64,000 nt of DNA from Verrucomicrobiota bacterium (GCA_016235555.1 JACRKC010000093.1:62001-126000), one strand, 5' to 3'; counted from the stretch's first letter, positions 1-8,949 are shown. Numbers and translations are program-made. The notes: generated by a model not told the origin, from the sequence alone.

Positions 1-37
1 CCGAAATCGTCGCAGTTCTGCGCGATCCGAAGAGACA

Positions 38-117
38 GTAATACCAGCGTCACCTTGCTTTTGGGCTGTAGGCCCGGCCGGTGGCCGGGCTGCCCGCCCG
101 CCGGGCGGGCCGGCAAC
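38..117. repeat. Partial REPIN of the GTAATACCA family
   Basis: GTAATACCA at 38-46 matches the left end of the elements at 6984, 38536 and 58632. A hairpin pair built on GTAGGCCCGGCC follows at about 67-113, the same core as in the 58632 copy. The right terminus TGGTATRAC is not found, so this copy is decayed or truncated. Positions 118-206 show nothing else. Confidence 0.6.
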
Positions 118-206
118 GGATAGTCTGAAACGGACGGGACGTTGGATTACGTTCTGGTTCGCTTCAGGGCTGATTTTTCCGGGCTCACCCACCGCCCCCA
201 CCCCGC

Positions 207-866
207 TCAGGCGCTGTCGATTTCCGATCGCGAGCGGCGCACCGCGAGGACCAATTCCCGGTTCCGCAACAGGGCCATCGCAACGGGAATCAACGCGAAC
301 CCGGCGACCGCCCCCGTTGCGATCAGGTTTTTCGTCAACAGCCAGCCCACCCCGCCCAAGCCCATGGCCAGCACCGCAAAGAACACCCCCAACTGCCGGG
401 TCGCCGCCATCACGGTGAAGGCGAGCACCAACGCCAAACCGGCGACGCTCCCGGGTGCAGCCACGGCCGTCACGCCCGACACATACACGACCGGCGCCAG
501 CAAACCAGTCGTCTTGCGAAACAGGGCCAGCATCAACATCAGGCCCAGCGCCGCGACGCCCACCGCGGTTTCGTCCCGCAACCAGAAAGGCGGAGCCTTG
601 CCGTCGAGCACGGGATCCAGACGCAGGCCGCGCACCGCCAGCAGGACGCAGGCCGTGCCCGCCACACTGCGCCCGAGCTCAATCCAGTGCTGCGGCATGC
701 GCAGCAGCCGCCGCCAGACCACCCACCAGCCGGCGTTACGCCGGGCGATCTCCAGATACTCGATCGTGCGATACGACACCATCCGTCCATACCACTGCGG
801 CGCAGGCACCAGCAGGAGCACGGTCCCACAGGCCGCCAGGGCAGGGTTGGTCGGAAGCCACGACAT
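207..866 (-). CDS. Hypothetical multi-pass membrane protein
   Basis: 219 aa if started at the ATG at 866 (MSWLPTNPALAACG); a longer frame upstream has less natural, charged N-terminal sequence. Several hydrophobic stretches (about residues 5-22, 68-82, 97-113, 122-150 and 160-200) suggest five or so membrane spans. The N-terminal third carries YGRMVSYRTIEYLEIARRN and a Trp-rich WWVVWRRLLR patch. I recognise no family and see no catalytic motif. It lies downstream of the aminotransferase/amidohydrolase group on the same strand, with a gap of about 180 bases, so it may or may not be co-transcribed. Confidence 0.6.
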   Translation of the reverse strand: MSWLPTNPALAACGTVLLLVPAPQWYGRMVSYRTIEYLEIARRNAGWWVVWRRLLRMPQHWIELGRSVAGTACVLLAVRGLRLDPVLDGKAPPFWLRDETAVGVAALGLMLMLALFRKTTGLLAPVVYVSGVTAVAAPGSVAGLALVLAFTVMAATRQLGVFFAVLAMGLGGVGWLLTKNLIATGAVAGFALIPVAMALLRNRELVLAVRRSRSEIDSA

Positions 867-1049
867 AGAGGCATCAGCGTGAACCGCCGGGCGCACGCCG
901 CGAGCAGGAAACTCCCTCATTTTTTCCCATCCGTGCGGAAAATACGCCGCCGTGGCCGCGCCGGCCCCGACCGCACTGTTTCTCCATCCGTCGGCAGGAC
1001 GCGCGGGATTCGCCGGCGCAGACGTCGCGTGGATTCGCCGGGGTCTGCG

Positions 1050-2276
1050 CTACCGGCGCAGCCGCGCCGCCACCGCCGCCACCGCACGGCCGACCTTGTC
1101 GATGTAGCCGGCAGTCATCGCCTCATTGATCGTGAGGGTGAGGCAGTCGCCGAGCAGGGCCTCGGCGATCGGGCAGTGCACGGCCCGGTAATCCATGGTC
1201 GTCAGGCCGGCATCGCGCACGGGCCAGGCCCCGCCGAAGAAGTTGTGATTCTGAAACACGCGGTAGCCGTAGACGGGTTTCGGGATGTAGCCCGCGGACG
1301 CCGGTGCGCCCTCGGCCCGCAGCGCCGCCGCAAACTCGTCGCGCCCGCCCCGAAACCGCTCCGCGTCCACCCGCAACAGGAAGAACCAATAACTGGAGGT
1401 GTCGCCCGGCCGGATCGCCGGCGGCACGAGGCCTGGCACGGCGGACACATGCGCGTGGAGGCGCGCGCCGAGCTGCACCCGGGCCTGCACGATCTCGCCG
1501 AGTTTCGTGAGCTGCGCCGCGGCGACCGCCGCCTGCGGCTCGCTCATGCGGTAGTTCGGCGCGAGTTCGGCCGGGTCGCGCAGCAGCGCGGCGTCGCGTT
1601 CGCCACCGGCGCGGTCGTAGGATTTGTCGCCCCACTGACCGAGGCTCGGGCCATATTCCTCGGCGTCAGTCGCCACGATGCCGCCGTCGCCGCAGCTCAC
1701 GTGCTTGAACTCGTTGAAGGAATAGCAGGCAAAATCCCCCACCAATCCCACCGGCCGGCCTTGGTGGAGGGCGCCCCACGCCTGGGCACAGTCTTCGATC
1801 AGCGCGATGCCGCGTTCGCGGGCCAGCGCGCGCAGCGCGGTCGAATCACAGGGATTGCCCGCGAGGTGCACGGCGACGATGGCGCGCGTCTTGGCGGAGA
1901 TCGCGGCGCGCACCGCGCCCACGTCGAGGTTGCCCGTGGCAGGCTCCACATCCGCAAACACGGGCACGGCCTGCTGGTAGAGGATGCCGATGACCGAGCC
2001 CATGTCGGTGATCGGCGGCACAATCACCTCCTCGCCGGGCTTGAGGCGCAGCGCGGCGAGCGCGATGTGAATCGCCGCACTGCCGGACGAGCAGGGGAAC
2101 ACATGGTTCAACGGATAATGCCGCCGGAACTCCGCCAGCAGTTCGCCGCACTGCGGTCCGCGCCAATAAAACAGCGATGGCTGGTCGACCATCCGGCGCA
2201 GGCGCTCCAGTTCGGCTTCGCCCCAGCGTTGCGGGCGGGGAAACGGTTCGTCGACGATCGGGGTAAACGGGTTCAC
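1050..2276 (-). CDS. DegT/DnrJ/EryC1/StrS-family PLP aminotransferase
   Basis: 408 aa, a normal length for this fold-type I PLP family, which transfers amino groups to keto-sugars and related substrates. Visible family marks are the CSSGSAAIHIAL phosphate-binding stretch (about residues 62-73), VIVPPITD (85-91), IEDCAQAWGA with the ring-contacting Asp162, and the Schiff-base Lys191 in SFNEFKHVSCGDGG. The lysine is present, so the enzyme should be active. The start overlaps the stop of the upstream amidohydrolase-like gene by 4 bases (ATGA), implying translational coupling. The sugar or other substrate cannot be read from the sequence. Confidence 0.9.
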   Translation of the reverse strand: MNPFTPIVDEPFPRPQRWGEAELERLRRMVDQPSLFYWRGPQCGELLAEFRRHYPLNHVFPCSSGSAAIHIALAALRLKPGEEVIVPPITDMGSVIGILYQQAVPVFADVEPATGNLDVGAVRAAISAKTRAIVAVHLAGNPCDSTALRALARERGIALIEDCAQAWGALHQGRPVGLVGDFACYSFNEFKHVSCGDGGIVATDAEEYGPSLGQWGDKSYDRAGGERDAALLRDPAELAPNYRMSEPQAAVAAAQLTKLGEIVQARVQLGARLHAHVSAVPGLVPPAIRPGDTSSYWFFLLRVDAERFRGGRDEFAAALRAEGAPASAGYIPKPVYGYRVFQNHNFFGGAWPVRDAGLTTMDYRAVHCPIAEALLGDCLTLTINEAMTAGYIDKVGRAVAAVAARLRR

Positions 2277-3025
2277 AGGCGGAAAAAAGCCCGGGCGTTG
2301 CGTTCGCCGATCTGTCGGCGCTCGGCCGGGGTGAATGAGGTGGCAGCAAGCTTGGCCGCCTGCGCCCGGGCCGAGATCATCGGGGCCAGCGAACCGAACA
2401 TCAGGCGCGCCAACGCGACTTTGCCGCGCAGTTGGTCGGCGAAGGCCATGTGCTCGGCATACGAGAGATCGGCCGAGAAGTTCGCGTGCGCCGGCGCGAG
2501 CTCCACCACTTCATTGAGGGTGAGCGCCGTGCACAGCACGTGGTGGCGTGGAAAGCGGGCGAGAAACGCGCCGATCTCCGCCGCGGCCACCGGCTTGATG
2601 CGCAGCGCAAAGTAGCGGTGACGCTCGTCCTCCAGGCGGGCCGAGAGCACGACGCGCAGCCCGGCCGCTTCGGTCGCCGCCATGAACGGGTCCAGCCGGC
2701 GGGACTTGAGCCGGTAGTTGTGGTAGTTCGGCACCAAGCGCACCGCCCGCACCCCGGCCGCGGCGCACTCGGCGAGTTGCTCCCGCCAGTCAGCCAGCAG
2801 GGGATTCACGATCGGCACGGGCGCCAGCGAACGCTCGCGCCGGCAGGCCGTGAAGAGCCGGCGGTTGGCGGTCATCGGCTCGGGCGCGAAGACTGCACCG
2901 AGGTGCGACACCGCCGCCCGATCGATGCCGCTCGCGGCGAGCACCCGGACCAGTTGCCGGGCCGTGGGCTCGGCCACGAGGCCAAAGGGCCACCAGCCCA
3001 GGTAGGCGTTGACGTCGATCAGCAT
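2273..3025 (-). CDS. Amidohydrolase-like TIM-barrel protein lacking the HxH metal motif
   Basis: 250 aa. Overall pattern fits the amidohydrolase_2 family: a first strand followed by GIDRAAVSHLGAVF, RLVPNYHNY and a C-terminal NARAFFRL resembling the family's 'NA..ll.l' end. The first strand reads MLIDVNAYLGWWPFG where active members have DxHxH, so the paired metal-binding histidines are replaced by Asn and Tyr. It may be a non-hydrolytic partner of the next gene upstream, which keeps the motif and lies 6 bases away. The two form one operon with the DegT aminotransferase. Confidence 0.75.
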   Translation of the reverse strand: MLIDVNAYLGWWPFGLVAEPTARQLVRVLAASGIDRAAVSHLGAVFAPEPMTANRRLFTACRRERSLAPVPIVNPLLADWREQLAECAAAGVRAVRLVPNYHNYRLKSRRLDPFMAATEAAGLRVVLSARLEDERHRYFALRIKPVAAAEIGAFLARFPRHHVLCTALTLNEVVELAPAHANFSADLSYAEHMAFADQLRGKVALARLMFGSLAPMISARAQAAKLAATSFTPAERRQIGERNARAFFRL

Positions 3026-3031
3026 GGTGAT

Positions 3032-3802
3032 TCAGCCGAGATTCAAGAGACGCGCGGCGTTGTCATGCAGGATCATCCGTTGCTGCGCCGGCGTGAGTTT
3101 CGCGCCCTTGATCCGCTCGATGGCGACTCCGGCGGAGCGGAACGGCAGGTCCGAACCATGAAGCACGCGCTCGGCGCCGAGGTGCTCGACGGCAAATTCG
3201 ACCAAGCCCGCCTCGGGCAAACCGCCCGAAGTGTCGACGTAGAGGTTGGGCAGGCCCCTGGCCTCGAGCACGCCGCGCACGCCGCAACCCGTGAGGTGCG
3301 CCATGATGATCGCCACGTCGGGATGCCGCCGCGCCAGCAGCGCGGTGTCGGCCGGGTCGGTGTGAAAGCTCCGTTGGCGGAGATTCGTCTGGCTCCACGA
3401 GTGTTGCAGGACGGGCAGCCGCCAGCGACGCGCGGCCTGCATCACCGGCCGCATGCACGCGTCCCGCGCGTTGTTGCAGATCTCGAGCTTGAGGCCGATG
3501 AAGCCGTGACGCTCGACGCACCGCTCCACCTCCCGCATCACGGCGCGCTCGCCCAGCCGCGGGTTCAGGAAGCAGAAAAAACGAAAATAATCCGGGGCCA
3601 GCCGCTGCACGCGCGCGCTGTCGTCGTTGACCTCGACGATCTGCTCCGCCGTGAAATTCCGTCCATGGAGCAGCACATCACCCAGCCCGACCATCCGCGT
3701 GATGCCCAGCGAGCGCCCGTGGGCCACCAACCAGCGCACTTCGGCGGGCTTGAGGCCCGCCTTGAACATCACGGGATGCGTGTGGACATCGATGACCCGC
3801 AT
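3032..3802 (-). CDS. Amidohydrolase family metal-dependent hydrolase
   Basis: 256 aa from the ATG at 3802; a TTG 9 bases upstream is less likely. It keeps the amidohydrolase_2 metal residues: DVHTHP at residues 4-9, IIMAHLTGCG in the middle and LHGSDLPF near the end, followed by ILHDNAARLLNLG, the typical C-terminus. Known members are hydrolases or decarboxylases acting on ring or lactone substrates in a TIM barrel. It is first in a three-gene unit with the metal-motif-less paralogue and the DegT aminotransferase. The substrate is unknown. Confidence 0.82.
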   Translation of the reverse strand: MRVIDVHTHPVMFKAGLKPAEVRWLVAHGRSLGITRMVGLGDVLLHGRNFTAEQIVEVNDDSARVQRLAPDYFRFFCFLNPRLGERAVMREVERCVERHGFIGLKLEICNNARDACMRPVMQAARRWRLPVLQHSWSQTNLRQRSFHTDPADTALLARRHPDVAIIMAHLTGCGVRGVLEARGLPNLYVDTSGGLPEAGLVEFAVEHLGAERVLHGSDLPFRSAGVAIERIKGAKLTPAQQRMILHDNAARLLNLG

Positions 3803-3850
3803 GGCACTCAACGCGTGACGCGCCGGTCGCGTGGGCTCGAAGCCGTGCCA

Positions 3851-3975
3851 AGAGGGCGTCGAAAAAGGTGAGGCCCGACCTCCGGGCGGGCCGAACGCCG
3901 CGCCGCGACCCGAGCGCCGAACGGCCGGCCCGGAGGTCCGGCCCTACCTTGGAACCACCTTTTTCGACGCCCTCT
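3851..3975. repeat. Nested inverted repeat with internal REPIN
   Basis: Outer arms GAGGGCGTCGAAAAAGGT (3851-3868) and its reverse complement (about 3957-3974) enclose two inverted hairpins. The right one reads, on the minus strand, GTAGGGCCGGACCTCCGG, with the GTAG head typical of REPs. The left one is degenerate. Confidence 0.75.
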
Positions 3976-4141
3976 CAGCGTGCAGGGAAACCTTTCTTCC
4001 ATGTCAGAAAGTCGTCTAGCCGACCCGATGGAGGTTGGCGAGTCTCTGCTGTCCGAACCCGATCAAAGCGTCCCTTGAACCGCGCCCCCGCTTGACGCTC
4101 CCGCGCCTCGGCCACCACGCCGTGCGCAACCCGGACGGCGA

Positions 4142-4294
4142 AACATCAGCGCGGAGCAAGGCGCCCGGCTGGGCCGGCCGCTGTTCCTCGGACCGCGCGC
4201 CGACATGGACGCCATCGCCGGCGCCTTCGAGCGCATCCACGCACACCGCGCCGCGCTCGCGGACTGGAGTCGGCGCCACCCGCGCTCCGAGTGA
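4142..4294 (+). pseudogene. C-terminal remnant of a DegT-type aminotransferase
   Basis: In this frame the sequence reads ARLGRPLFLGPRADMDAIA, then AFERIHAHRAALADW, and stops with TGA at 4292. This resembles the C-terminal end of DegT/DnrJ aminotransferases (phrases like 'PLFLGP..DMDDI..AF.K'). No start codon or upstream family sequence remains in frame; possible upstream residues lie in another frame. It is on the strand opposite to the intact DegT gene at 1050-2276 and is probably a leftover of a second, lost copy. Confidence 0.4.
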
Positions 4295-4312
4295 TGGCCC
4301 GGCAGCCGGGGC

Positions 4313-5356
4313 CTACGCGAGCCAGCGCGAGAGATGCCGGCCCACGAACGCATCGTCGACCAACCACGCGTGCTCACGCGACACGCGATCCAACTCCCGC
4401 GCCTGTCCCGGCGACAGGCGTTCATGGGGATTCAGGCACGCCGTCGTCTCGAAAATTCCCTGACGCCGCAGGATCTCATGGATGCCCGGGATGCAGCCGG
4501 CGAACCCGTGGGCCGGATCGAAAATGGCCGCGTTGGCATCGGTGAGCGCCGCATTGCGGCGCAGCCATTCGGGCGAGAGCCCGCCCCGGGTGCGCGCCCG
4601 TTTGATCTCCGCCAACAGCGCGACGGCGCGTTCGGTCCACACACCCCACTGGCCGAGCAGTCCGCCCACGATGAACCGCGGACGCCGCCCCGGGCCGAAC
4701 GGCGTCAGCAGGTCGACGATGATGTTGTCGTCGTTGCCCGTGTAGAGCGCGATGTCGTCGCGCCCGCTGGCGATCACGGCGCGCACGACATCAAGCGTCT
4801 GATAGCGATTGAACGGCGCGATCTTGATCGCGACCACCTGCGGGATCTCGGCGAACTCGCGCCAGAATCGATGGCTCAAAATCCGCCCGCCCACCGAGGG
4901 TTGCAGGTAAAACCCGACCAGCGGCAGCGTGCGCGCCACGGTGGCGCAATGGCGCACGATGCCGCGCTCGTCGTCGTTGCGCCACGCCCCGAGGCTCAGC
5001 AACCCCGCGTGATAACCGAGACCGCCGGCGAGTTCGGCCTCGCGCACGGCTTGCTCCGTCCGGCCGCACAGCCCCGCGATCTTGACGAATGACCGGCCGC
5101 CGCGCGGCCACGCCCCGATCGTCTCCGCCGCCAGGCGCAACACCGGTTCATACAACCCGTGTTTCGGATCACGGATCTCGAACTGCGTGGAATGCACGCC
5201 CACCGCGATCCCCCCCACCCCGGCATCGATGTAGTAGCGCATGACCGCACGCTGGCGCCGCTCCGACCAACGACGGCGGCGATTCAACGCGAGCGGCAGC
5301 GCAGGGATGACTTGTCCTTCGAGCAGGTGGGAGCGGATGGCGGCGGGGGTTTTCAC
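4313..5356 (-). CDS. DapA-family (dihydrodipicolinate synthase-like) aldolase/lyase
   Basis: 347 aa from the GTG at 5356 (KTPAAIRSHLLEGQVIPALP follows it); a TTG start 57 bases upstream is also open. From that upstream TTG, Lys197 in VVAIKIAPFN is the expected Schiff-base lysine and Tyr169 in GFYLQP the catalytic tyrosine; subtract 19 for the GTG numbering. GGIAVGVHSTQF takes the place of the usual GGTTGE loop. Family members cleave or form C-C bonds with pyruvate-like donors. About 350 aa is longer than DapA itself (about 290), because of an extended C-terminus rich in Arg and His. It is divergent from the sulfatase and on the same strand as the amidohydrolase group. Confidence 0.75.
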   Translation of the reverse strand: MKTPAAIRSHLLEGQVIPALPLALNRRRRWSERRQRAVMRYYIDAGVGGIAVGVHSTQFEIRDPKHGLYEPVLRLAAETIGAWPRGGRSFVKIAGLCGRTEQAVREAELAGGLGYHAGLLSLGAWRNDDERGIVRHCATVARTLPLVGFYLQPSVGGRILSHRFWREFAEIPQVVAIKIAPFNRYQTLDVVRAVIASGRDDIALYTGNDDNIIVDLLTPFGPGRRPRFIVGGLLGQWGVWTERAVALLAEIKRARTRGGLSPEWLRRNAALTDANAAIFDPAHGFAGCIPGIHEILRRQGIFETTACLNPHERLSPGQARELDRVSREHAWLVDDAFVGRHLSRWLA

Positions 5357-5506
5357 GGCAAAAAAAACGGCTTCCGACAACGAAGCGCGGCCCCGCCCGA
5401 CCGACAATGCCAATTCCGGAAATCGCTATCGCCCTCCCGCCCGCCACCGCTCATACCGGGCGCCAGGTCGCGCCGCGCGCTCCGCCGCGACCCACCACCC
5501 CACCCC

Positions 5507-6907
5507 ATGCCAAAACCGAATTTCCTCCTCTGGTCCTGCCTGTTGATCGCAACCATCGCCGGCGCCGCGGACCGCCGGCCGCCTAATTTTGTTTTCATTC
5601 TCGCCGACGACCTCGGCACCCCGCCCGTCGCCGCCTACGGCAACTCGTTTTATCGGACGCCGCACCTCGACGGTCTCGCCCGCGACGGCCTGCGGTTCAC
5701 CGACGCCTACGCGGCCTGTCCCGTGTGCTCGCCGACGCGCGCCGCGCTGATGACCGGGCAATATCCCGCGCGCACCCGCGTGACCGACTTCATCCCCGGC
5801 GCGCCCTATCCCTACGCGCGGCTGAAGCAGCCGGAGTGGCAGAAGTTTCTCCCCTTGTCCGCCACGACGCTGGCCGAGGCGCTCGCCGCGCGCGGCTACG
5901 CCACCGCGCTCATCGGCAAATGGCATCTGGCGAAAGGCTACTTTCCACCCGAGAGCGTCGCCGAAGGGCCGGATCGCCAGGGATTCGGCGAAAGTTTCAT
6001 CACGCACAAACCGAAGAAAACCGACGATCCCGAGCAGGATCCCCACGGCGTCGAAGCCATCACGACGCGCGCGCTCGATTTCCTCGCCCGCCACCGCGAA
6101 CGTCCCTTTTTCCTCTACCTGCCCCACAACTCCATCCACGCCCCCATCATCGCCCCGCGCGCCCTGGTGGCGAAACACCGCGCCCGCCCCGGGGCCGACC
6201 GGCCGGAGAACAACCCGGTGATCGCGGCGATGATGGAGGTGCTCGACGACTCCATCGGCCGGGTGCTGGGCAAGCTCGACGCGCTCGGCCTGCGCGAGAA
6301 CACCCTCGTGATATTCTACGGCGACAACGGCGGATTACTCGCCGACGCGGCCCAATTTCCATTCCGCGGCGGCAAGGCCCAGCTCCACGAGGGCGGCATC
6401 CGGGTTCCTCTCATCGTCCGCTGGCCGGGCACGATCGCCGCCGGCCGCGTGAGCGCGGCGCCCGTGACCACCGTCGATTTCTTCCCCACGTTGCTCGAAC
6501 TCGCGGACGCGAGCCCGCCGCCCGGTGTCGTGCTCGACGGCGTGAGTCTCGCGGGCCACCTGCGCGGCGCTCCGCCGCCCCCGCGCGACGCGATCTTCTG
6601 GCACTATCCGCATTACCATTCCGCCGGTGATGGCGGCCCGGCCGGAGCGGTGCGCGCCGGGGAGTGGAAGCTCGTCGAATATTACGAGCACACCCTGACC
6701 CAGACGGGCCGCGCTCCGGAGCTCTACAACCTCCGCGCCGACCCGGCCGAAAGCCGCAACCTCGCCAGCGCTGAGCCCGCCCGTGTAGCCGAGCTCCGCG
6801 CGAAGCTCACCCGGTTCCGGCAGTCAACCAACGCCCAGATGCCGGCCCTCAATCCGGCCTTCGATCCCGCCCGCGCCAAACAATCCGGCCCCAAGAGCGC
6901 CGACTGA
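5507..6907 (+). CDS. Secreted sulfatase
   Basis: 466 aa from the ATG at 5507, which gives a signal peptide (LLWSCLLIATIAGAA). The sulfatase signature is complete: metal-binding FILADDLG (residues 30-37) and CSPTRAALMTGQYPAR, in which Cys74 would be converted to formylglycine. GKWHLAKGYF and FYGDNGG are further conserved blocks. Members remove sulfate esters from glycans, consistent with the polysaccharide-degrading habit suggested elsewhere in the window. It stands alone, divergent from the DapA-like gene. The substrate cannot be told from sequence. Confidence 0.92.
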   Translation: MPKPNFLLWSCLLIATIAGAADRRPPNFVFILADDLGTPPVAAYGNSFYRTPHLDGLARDGLRFTDAYAACPVCSPTRAALMTGQYPARTRVTDFIPGAPYPYARLKQPEWQKFLPLSATTLAEALAARGYATALIGKWHLAKGYFPPESVAEGPDRQGFGESFITHKPKKTDDPEQDPHGVEAITTRALDFLARHRERPFFLYLPHNSIHAPIIAPRALVAKHRARPGADRPENNPVIAAMMEVLDDSIGRVLGKLDALGLRENTLVIFYGDNGGLLADAAQFPFRGGKAQLHEGGIRVPLIVRWPGTIAAGRVSAAPVTTVDFFPTLLELADASPPPGVVLDGVSLAGHLRGAPPPPRDAIFWHYPHYHSAGDGGPAGAVRAGEWKLVEYYEHTLTQTGRAPELYNLRADPAESRNLASAEPARVAELRAKLTRFRQSTNAQMPALNPAFDPARAKQSGPKSAD

Positions 6908-6983
6908 TCTTATCCAACGTTGCAGTCGGATGGTGCGAAATGAGGTAGCAGCCGAGGTCACGAGGCTGGAGTTTGCACGTCTG

Positions 6984-7127
6984 GTAATACCAACGGCGGC
7001 TGAAGAATGGACTGTTGGGTCCCGTGGGTAGGTCGGGTTTTATCCCCGACATCCGCCGTAGGCGGACACGTGTCGGGCGTAAAGCCCGACCTACGATGAT
7101 CCAAATCTCAACCGCCGTTGGTATAAC
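6984..7127. repeat. REPIN in GTAATACCA/TGGTATAAC outer repeat, copy 2
   Basis: Termini GTAATACCA (6984-6992) and TTGGTATAAC (7118-7127) bracket two inverted REPs of the GTAGGTCGGGCTTTACGCCC type. The whole element is the reverse complement, with few differences, of the one at 38536-38675. Confidence 0.85.
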
Positions 7128-7138
7128 TGGTGCCATCC

Positions 7139-7330
7139 ATGCATCGCCGCCACGCCCTGCGCCCCGCCGCCTGCGCGGGGCTCCCGCCGGCGTTCGCCAC
7201 CGCAGCGCCTCCGATCTCGTTGCAGAAAATTGTCCTCGCCGATCGGTAGCTGTGTGCCGGCATCACCGCCGCCGACCTCGCTCGCGCGGGCCACATCGAT
7301 GTGGTGGCGCGACGCGGAGGTTTCGTGACA
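7139..7330 (+). pseudogene. Possible remnant of a secreted VCBS/FG-GAP repeat protein
   Basis: From the ATG at 7139 the frame gives an Arg-rich start, an Ala-rich stretch (AACAGLPPAFATAAPP) and LQKIVLADR, then a TAG. After the stop the same frame continues with GITAADLARAGHIDVVARRG, which resembles the calcium-binding 'DLDGDGHLDVV' blade of FG-GAP/VCBS propeller proteins with its acidic residues lost. The resemblance is short and could be chance. The remainder of the 6908-7402 gap holds the repeat at 6984 and nothing else I recognise. Confidence 0.25.
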
Positions 7331-7402
7331 GGTAGCCGCGAGCGCCAGCGAGCGGACCGCTCGCGGCCACCGGGCCGACTCGCGCCGCCGGGGTCCGTCT
7401 AC

Positions 7403-8842
7403 TTACGCCCCCACGCGATGAAGCAGGCGGTCGAGCACGAGCGGATCGAGCGCCTGCAATCGGGAAATCAGCCCCTGGCCGTCGATCAGTTCGATGCCAC
7501 GCTCGGCCGCGAAGCGCCGCGCCTCCGTGGAAAATCCACCCGGGGCCACGATCCAGCCGCTGTCGATGCCCGTCGAAACCATCGTGCCGAAAAACTCCCG
7601 CACCCGCTTGGCCTCGACAGCCGTCGCGCCGGAGAGGCAGCACACGAGCACGCTGGGCTCGGCGCGACCCGGACGAAACAACTCGACGGTCGCATCGTCC
7701 CCGTGGTCCGCCAGGCGGGTCCGGTAGCCCGTGGCCTCGAACACCGCCGCCACCAGCGTGCGCATCTGGGCCACCGGCCAGGCCATCAACTCGGTGGGCG
7801 TCGGCACATCGGTCAGGCGCACGGCCGGGCCCGAGAACTTCGGCCCATCCCCTGCGCGCACGCTCAGCTGCACGCGCGTCCGCCAGACCCACCACACCAA
7901 CCCCAGCGCCAGCACGGCGCCGCTCCCCAGCCCGAGCATCAACGTCCAGCTCGCCGACGACACCGCGACGGCCGCGGCGTTGTCTTCCGCGCGATCACCG
8001 GCGGCCGCACCCGGCGTCGTGGGGCCCGGGCCGGTCGCGCCGGCCGGGGCCGACGGCTTGCCGGGCGTCGGCGGCAGCACGGCCGCCGGCAGGTTCGGCC
8101 GCGGTTCGAGCGGCGCCTTGATCTTCAGCAGATCCCGCAAGGCGGCCACCGCCTCGGTGATTTGTTCGCGATAGCTGCCCGGGCGTTCCTTGTTCAGGTC
8201 CGCCACGCCCACCGGCTCACCCCGGGACGACAGCACGATCAACGCCGGGTAGGTCGTCACGCCGCAGCGCGCGCGCAATTCCTCGTTCTGCTTCTTCCGC
8301 TCCGTCGGCTGGGCCGCGCGCGTCGGAAAATCCACCTTCAAAAACACGAAATCCGCGGTGAACGTGTTGAAGAAATCCGGGCTCGCCGCCACCTCGTCGA
8401 GAAACCGCCGGCTCGGCGGCGACCAGTCGGAACCGACGAAGGCCGCGAGAATCCGCGCGTGCCGGCTCTGCGCCTCCTTCATGGCGTCGGCCAGATTTGT
8501 GCCCCAGAATTCCGTCGACGCCTCGCTGCGCTTGACCGTCGTGCCGCTGGGCGGGGCCGGCCGCGGTCTCGGCGCCGCCCATTGGATGTTGGGTGAAAAG
8601 TCCACGCGCTCCACCTTGCCATCGGAAATCAGGATGCTGCCCTGCGGGTAGGTCAGCACCTCTTTCGTGCCGAGCCGCGACTGCCCCGACGGCCAGCCGT
8701 AGGCGCTGATGACCTCGTCCCGCGTCGCTCCCGGCCCGACCACCGGCCGGGTATCGGCGGCTCGTGCGCACCCGAGGCCCAGCACAAGGCCGATAATTCC
8801 ACCACAAAGCCAACGCCGACGGTGCCTGGGGGCTAGAACCAT
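7403..8842 (-). CDS. Membrane protein with thioredoxin-like and degenerate Mrr-like domains
   Basis: 479 aa from the ATG at 8842. Order: basic N-terminus and signal/TM (residues 8-29); a short BamE/SmpA-like segment (GATRDEVISAYGWP, 38-82); a thioredoxin-like fold (111-240) with AAFVGSDWSPPSRRF where redox-active members have WCxxC; a Pro/Gly/Ala linker; a TM helix (298-320); and a C-terminal domain (about 340-465) ending GGFSTEARRFAAERGIELID, as in Mrr-type restriction endonucleases. In that domain GDDATVELF keeps the Asp region, but the QxK motif is replaced by VCCLSG, so nuclease activity is doubtful. Function unknown. Confidence 0.75.
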   Translation of the reverse strand: MVLAPRHRRRWLCGGIIGLVLGLGCARAADTRPVVGPGATRDEVISAYGWPSGQSRLGTKEVLTYPQGSILISDGKVERVDFSPNIQWAAPRPRPAPPSGTTVKRSEASTEFWGTNLADAMKEAQSRHARILAAFVGSDWSPPSRRFLDEVAASPDFFNTFTADFVFLKVDFPTRAAQPTERKKQNEELRARCGVTTYPALIVLSSRGEPVGVADLNKERPGSYREQITEAVAALRDLLKIKAPLEPRPNLPAAVLPPTPGKPSAPAGATGPGPTTPGAAAGDRAEDNAAAVAVSSASWTLMLGLGSGAVLALGLVWWVWRTRVQLSVRAGDGPKFSGPAVRLTDVPTPTELMAWPVAQMRTLVAAVFEATGYRTRLADHGDDATVELFRPGRAEPSVLVCCLSGATAVEAKRVREFFGTMVSTGIDSGWIVAPGGFSTEARRFAAERGIELIDGQGLISRLQALDPLVLDRLLHRVGA

Positions 8843-8949
8843 GCTTCCTTCATCGACCACCCGGCCCGGATTATCAACGCCAAGCTTAGCGCCGCTCGAA
8901 AATTCTCTCGCCCCGGCGCAGCCACTCCGCAGCCGCGGCCCTGAGGGAT

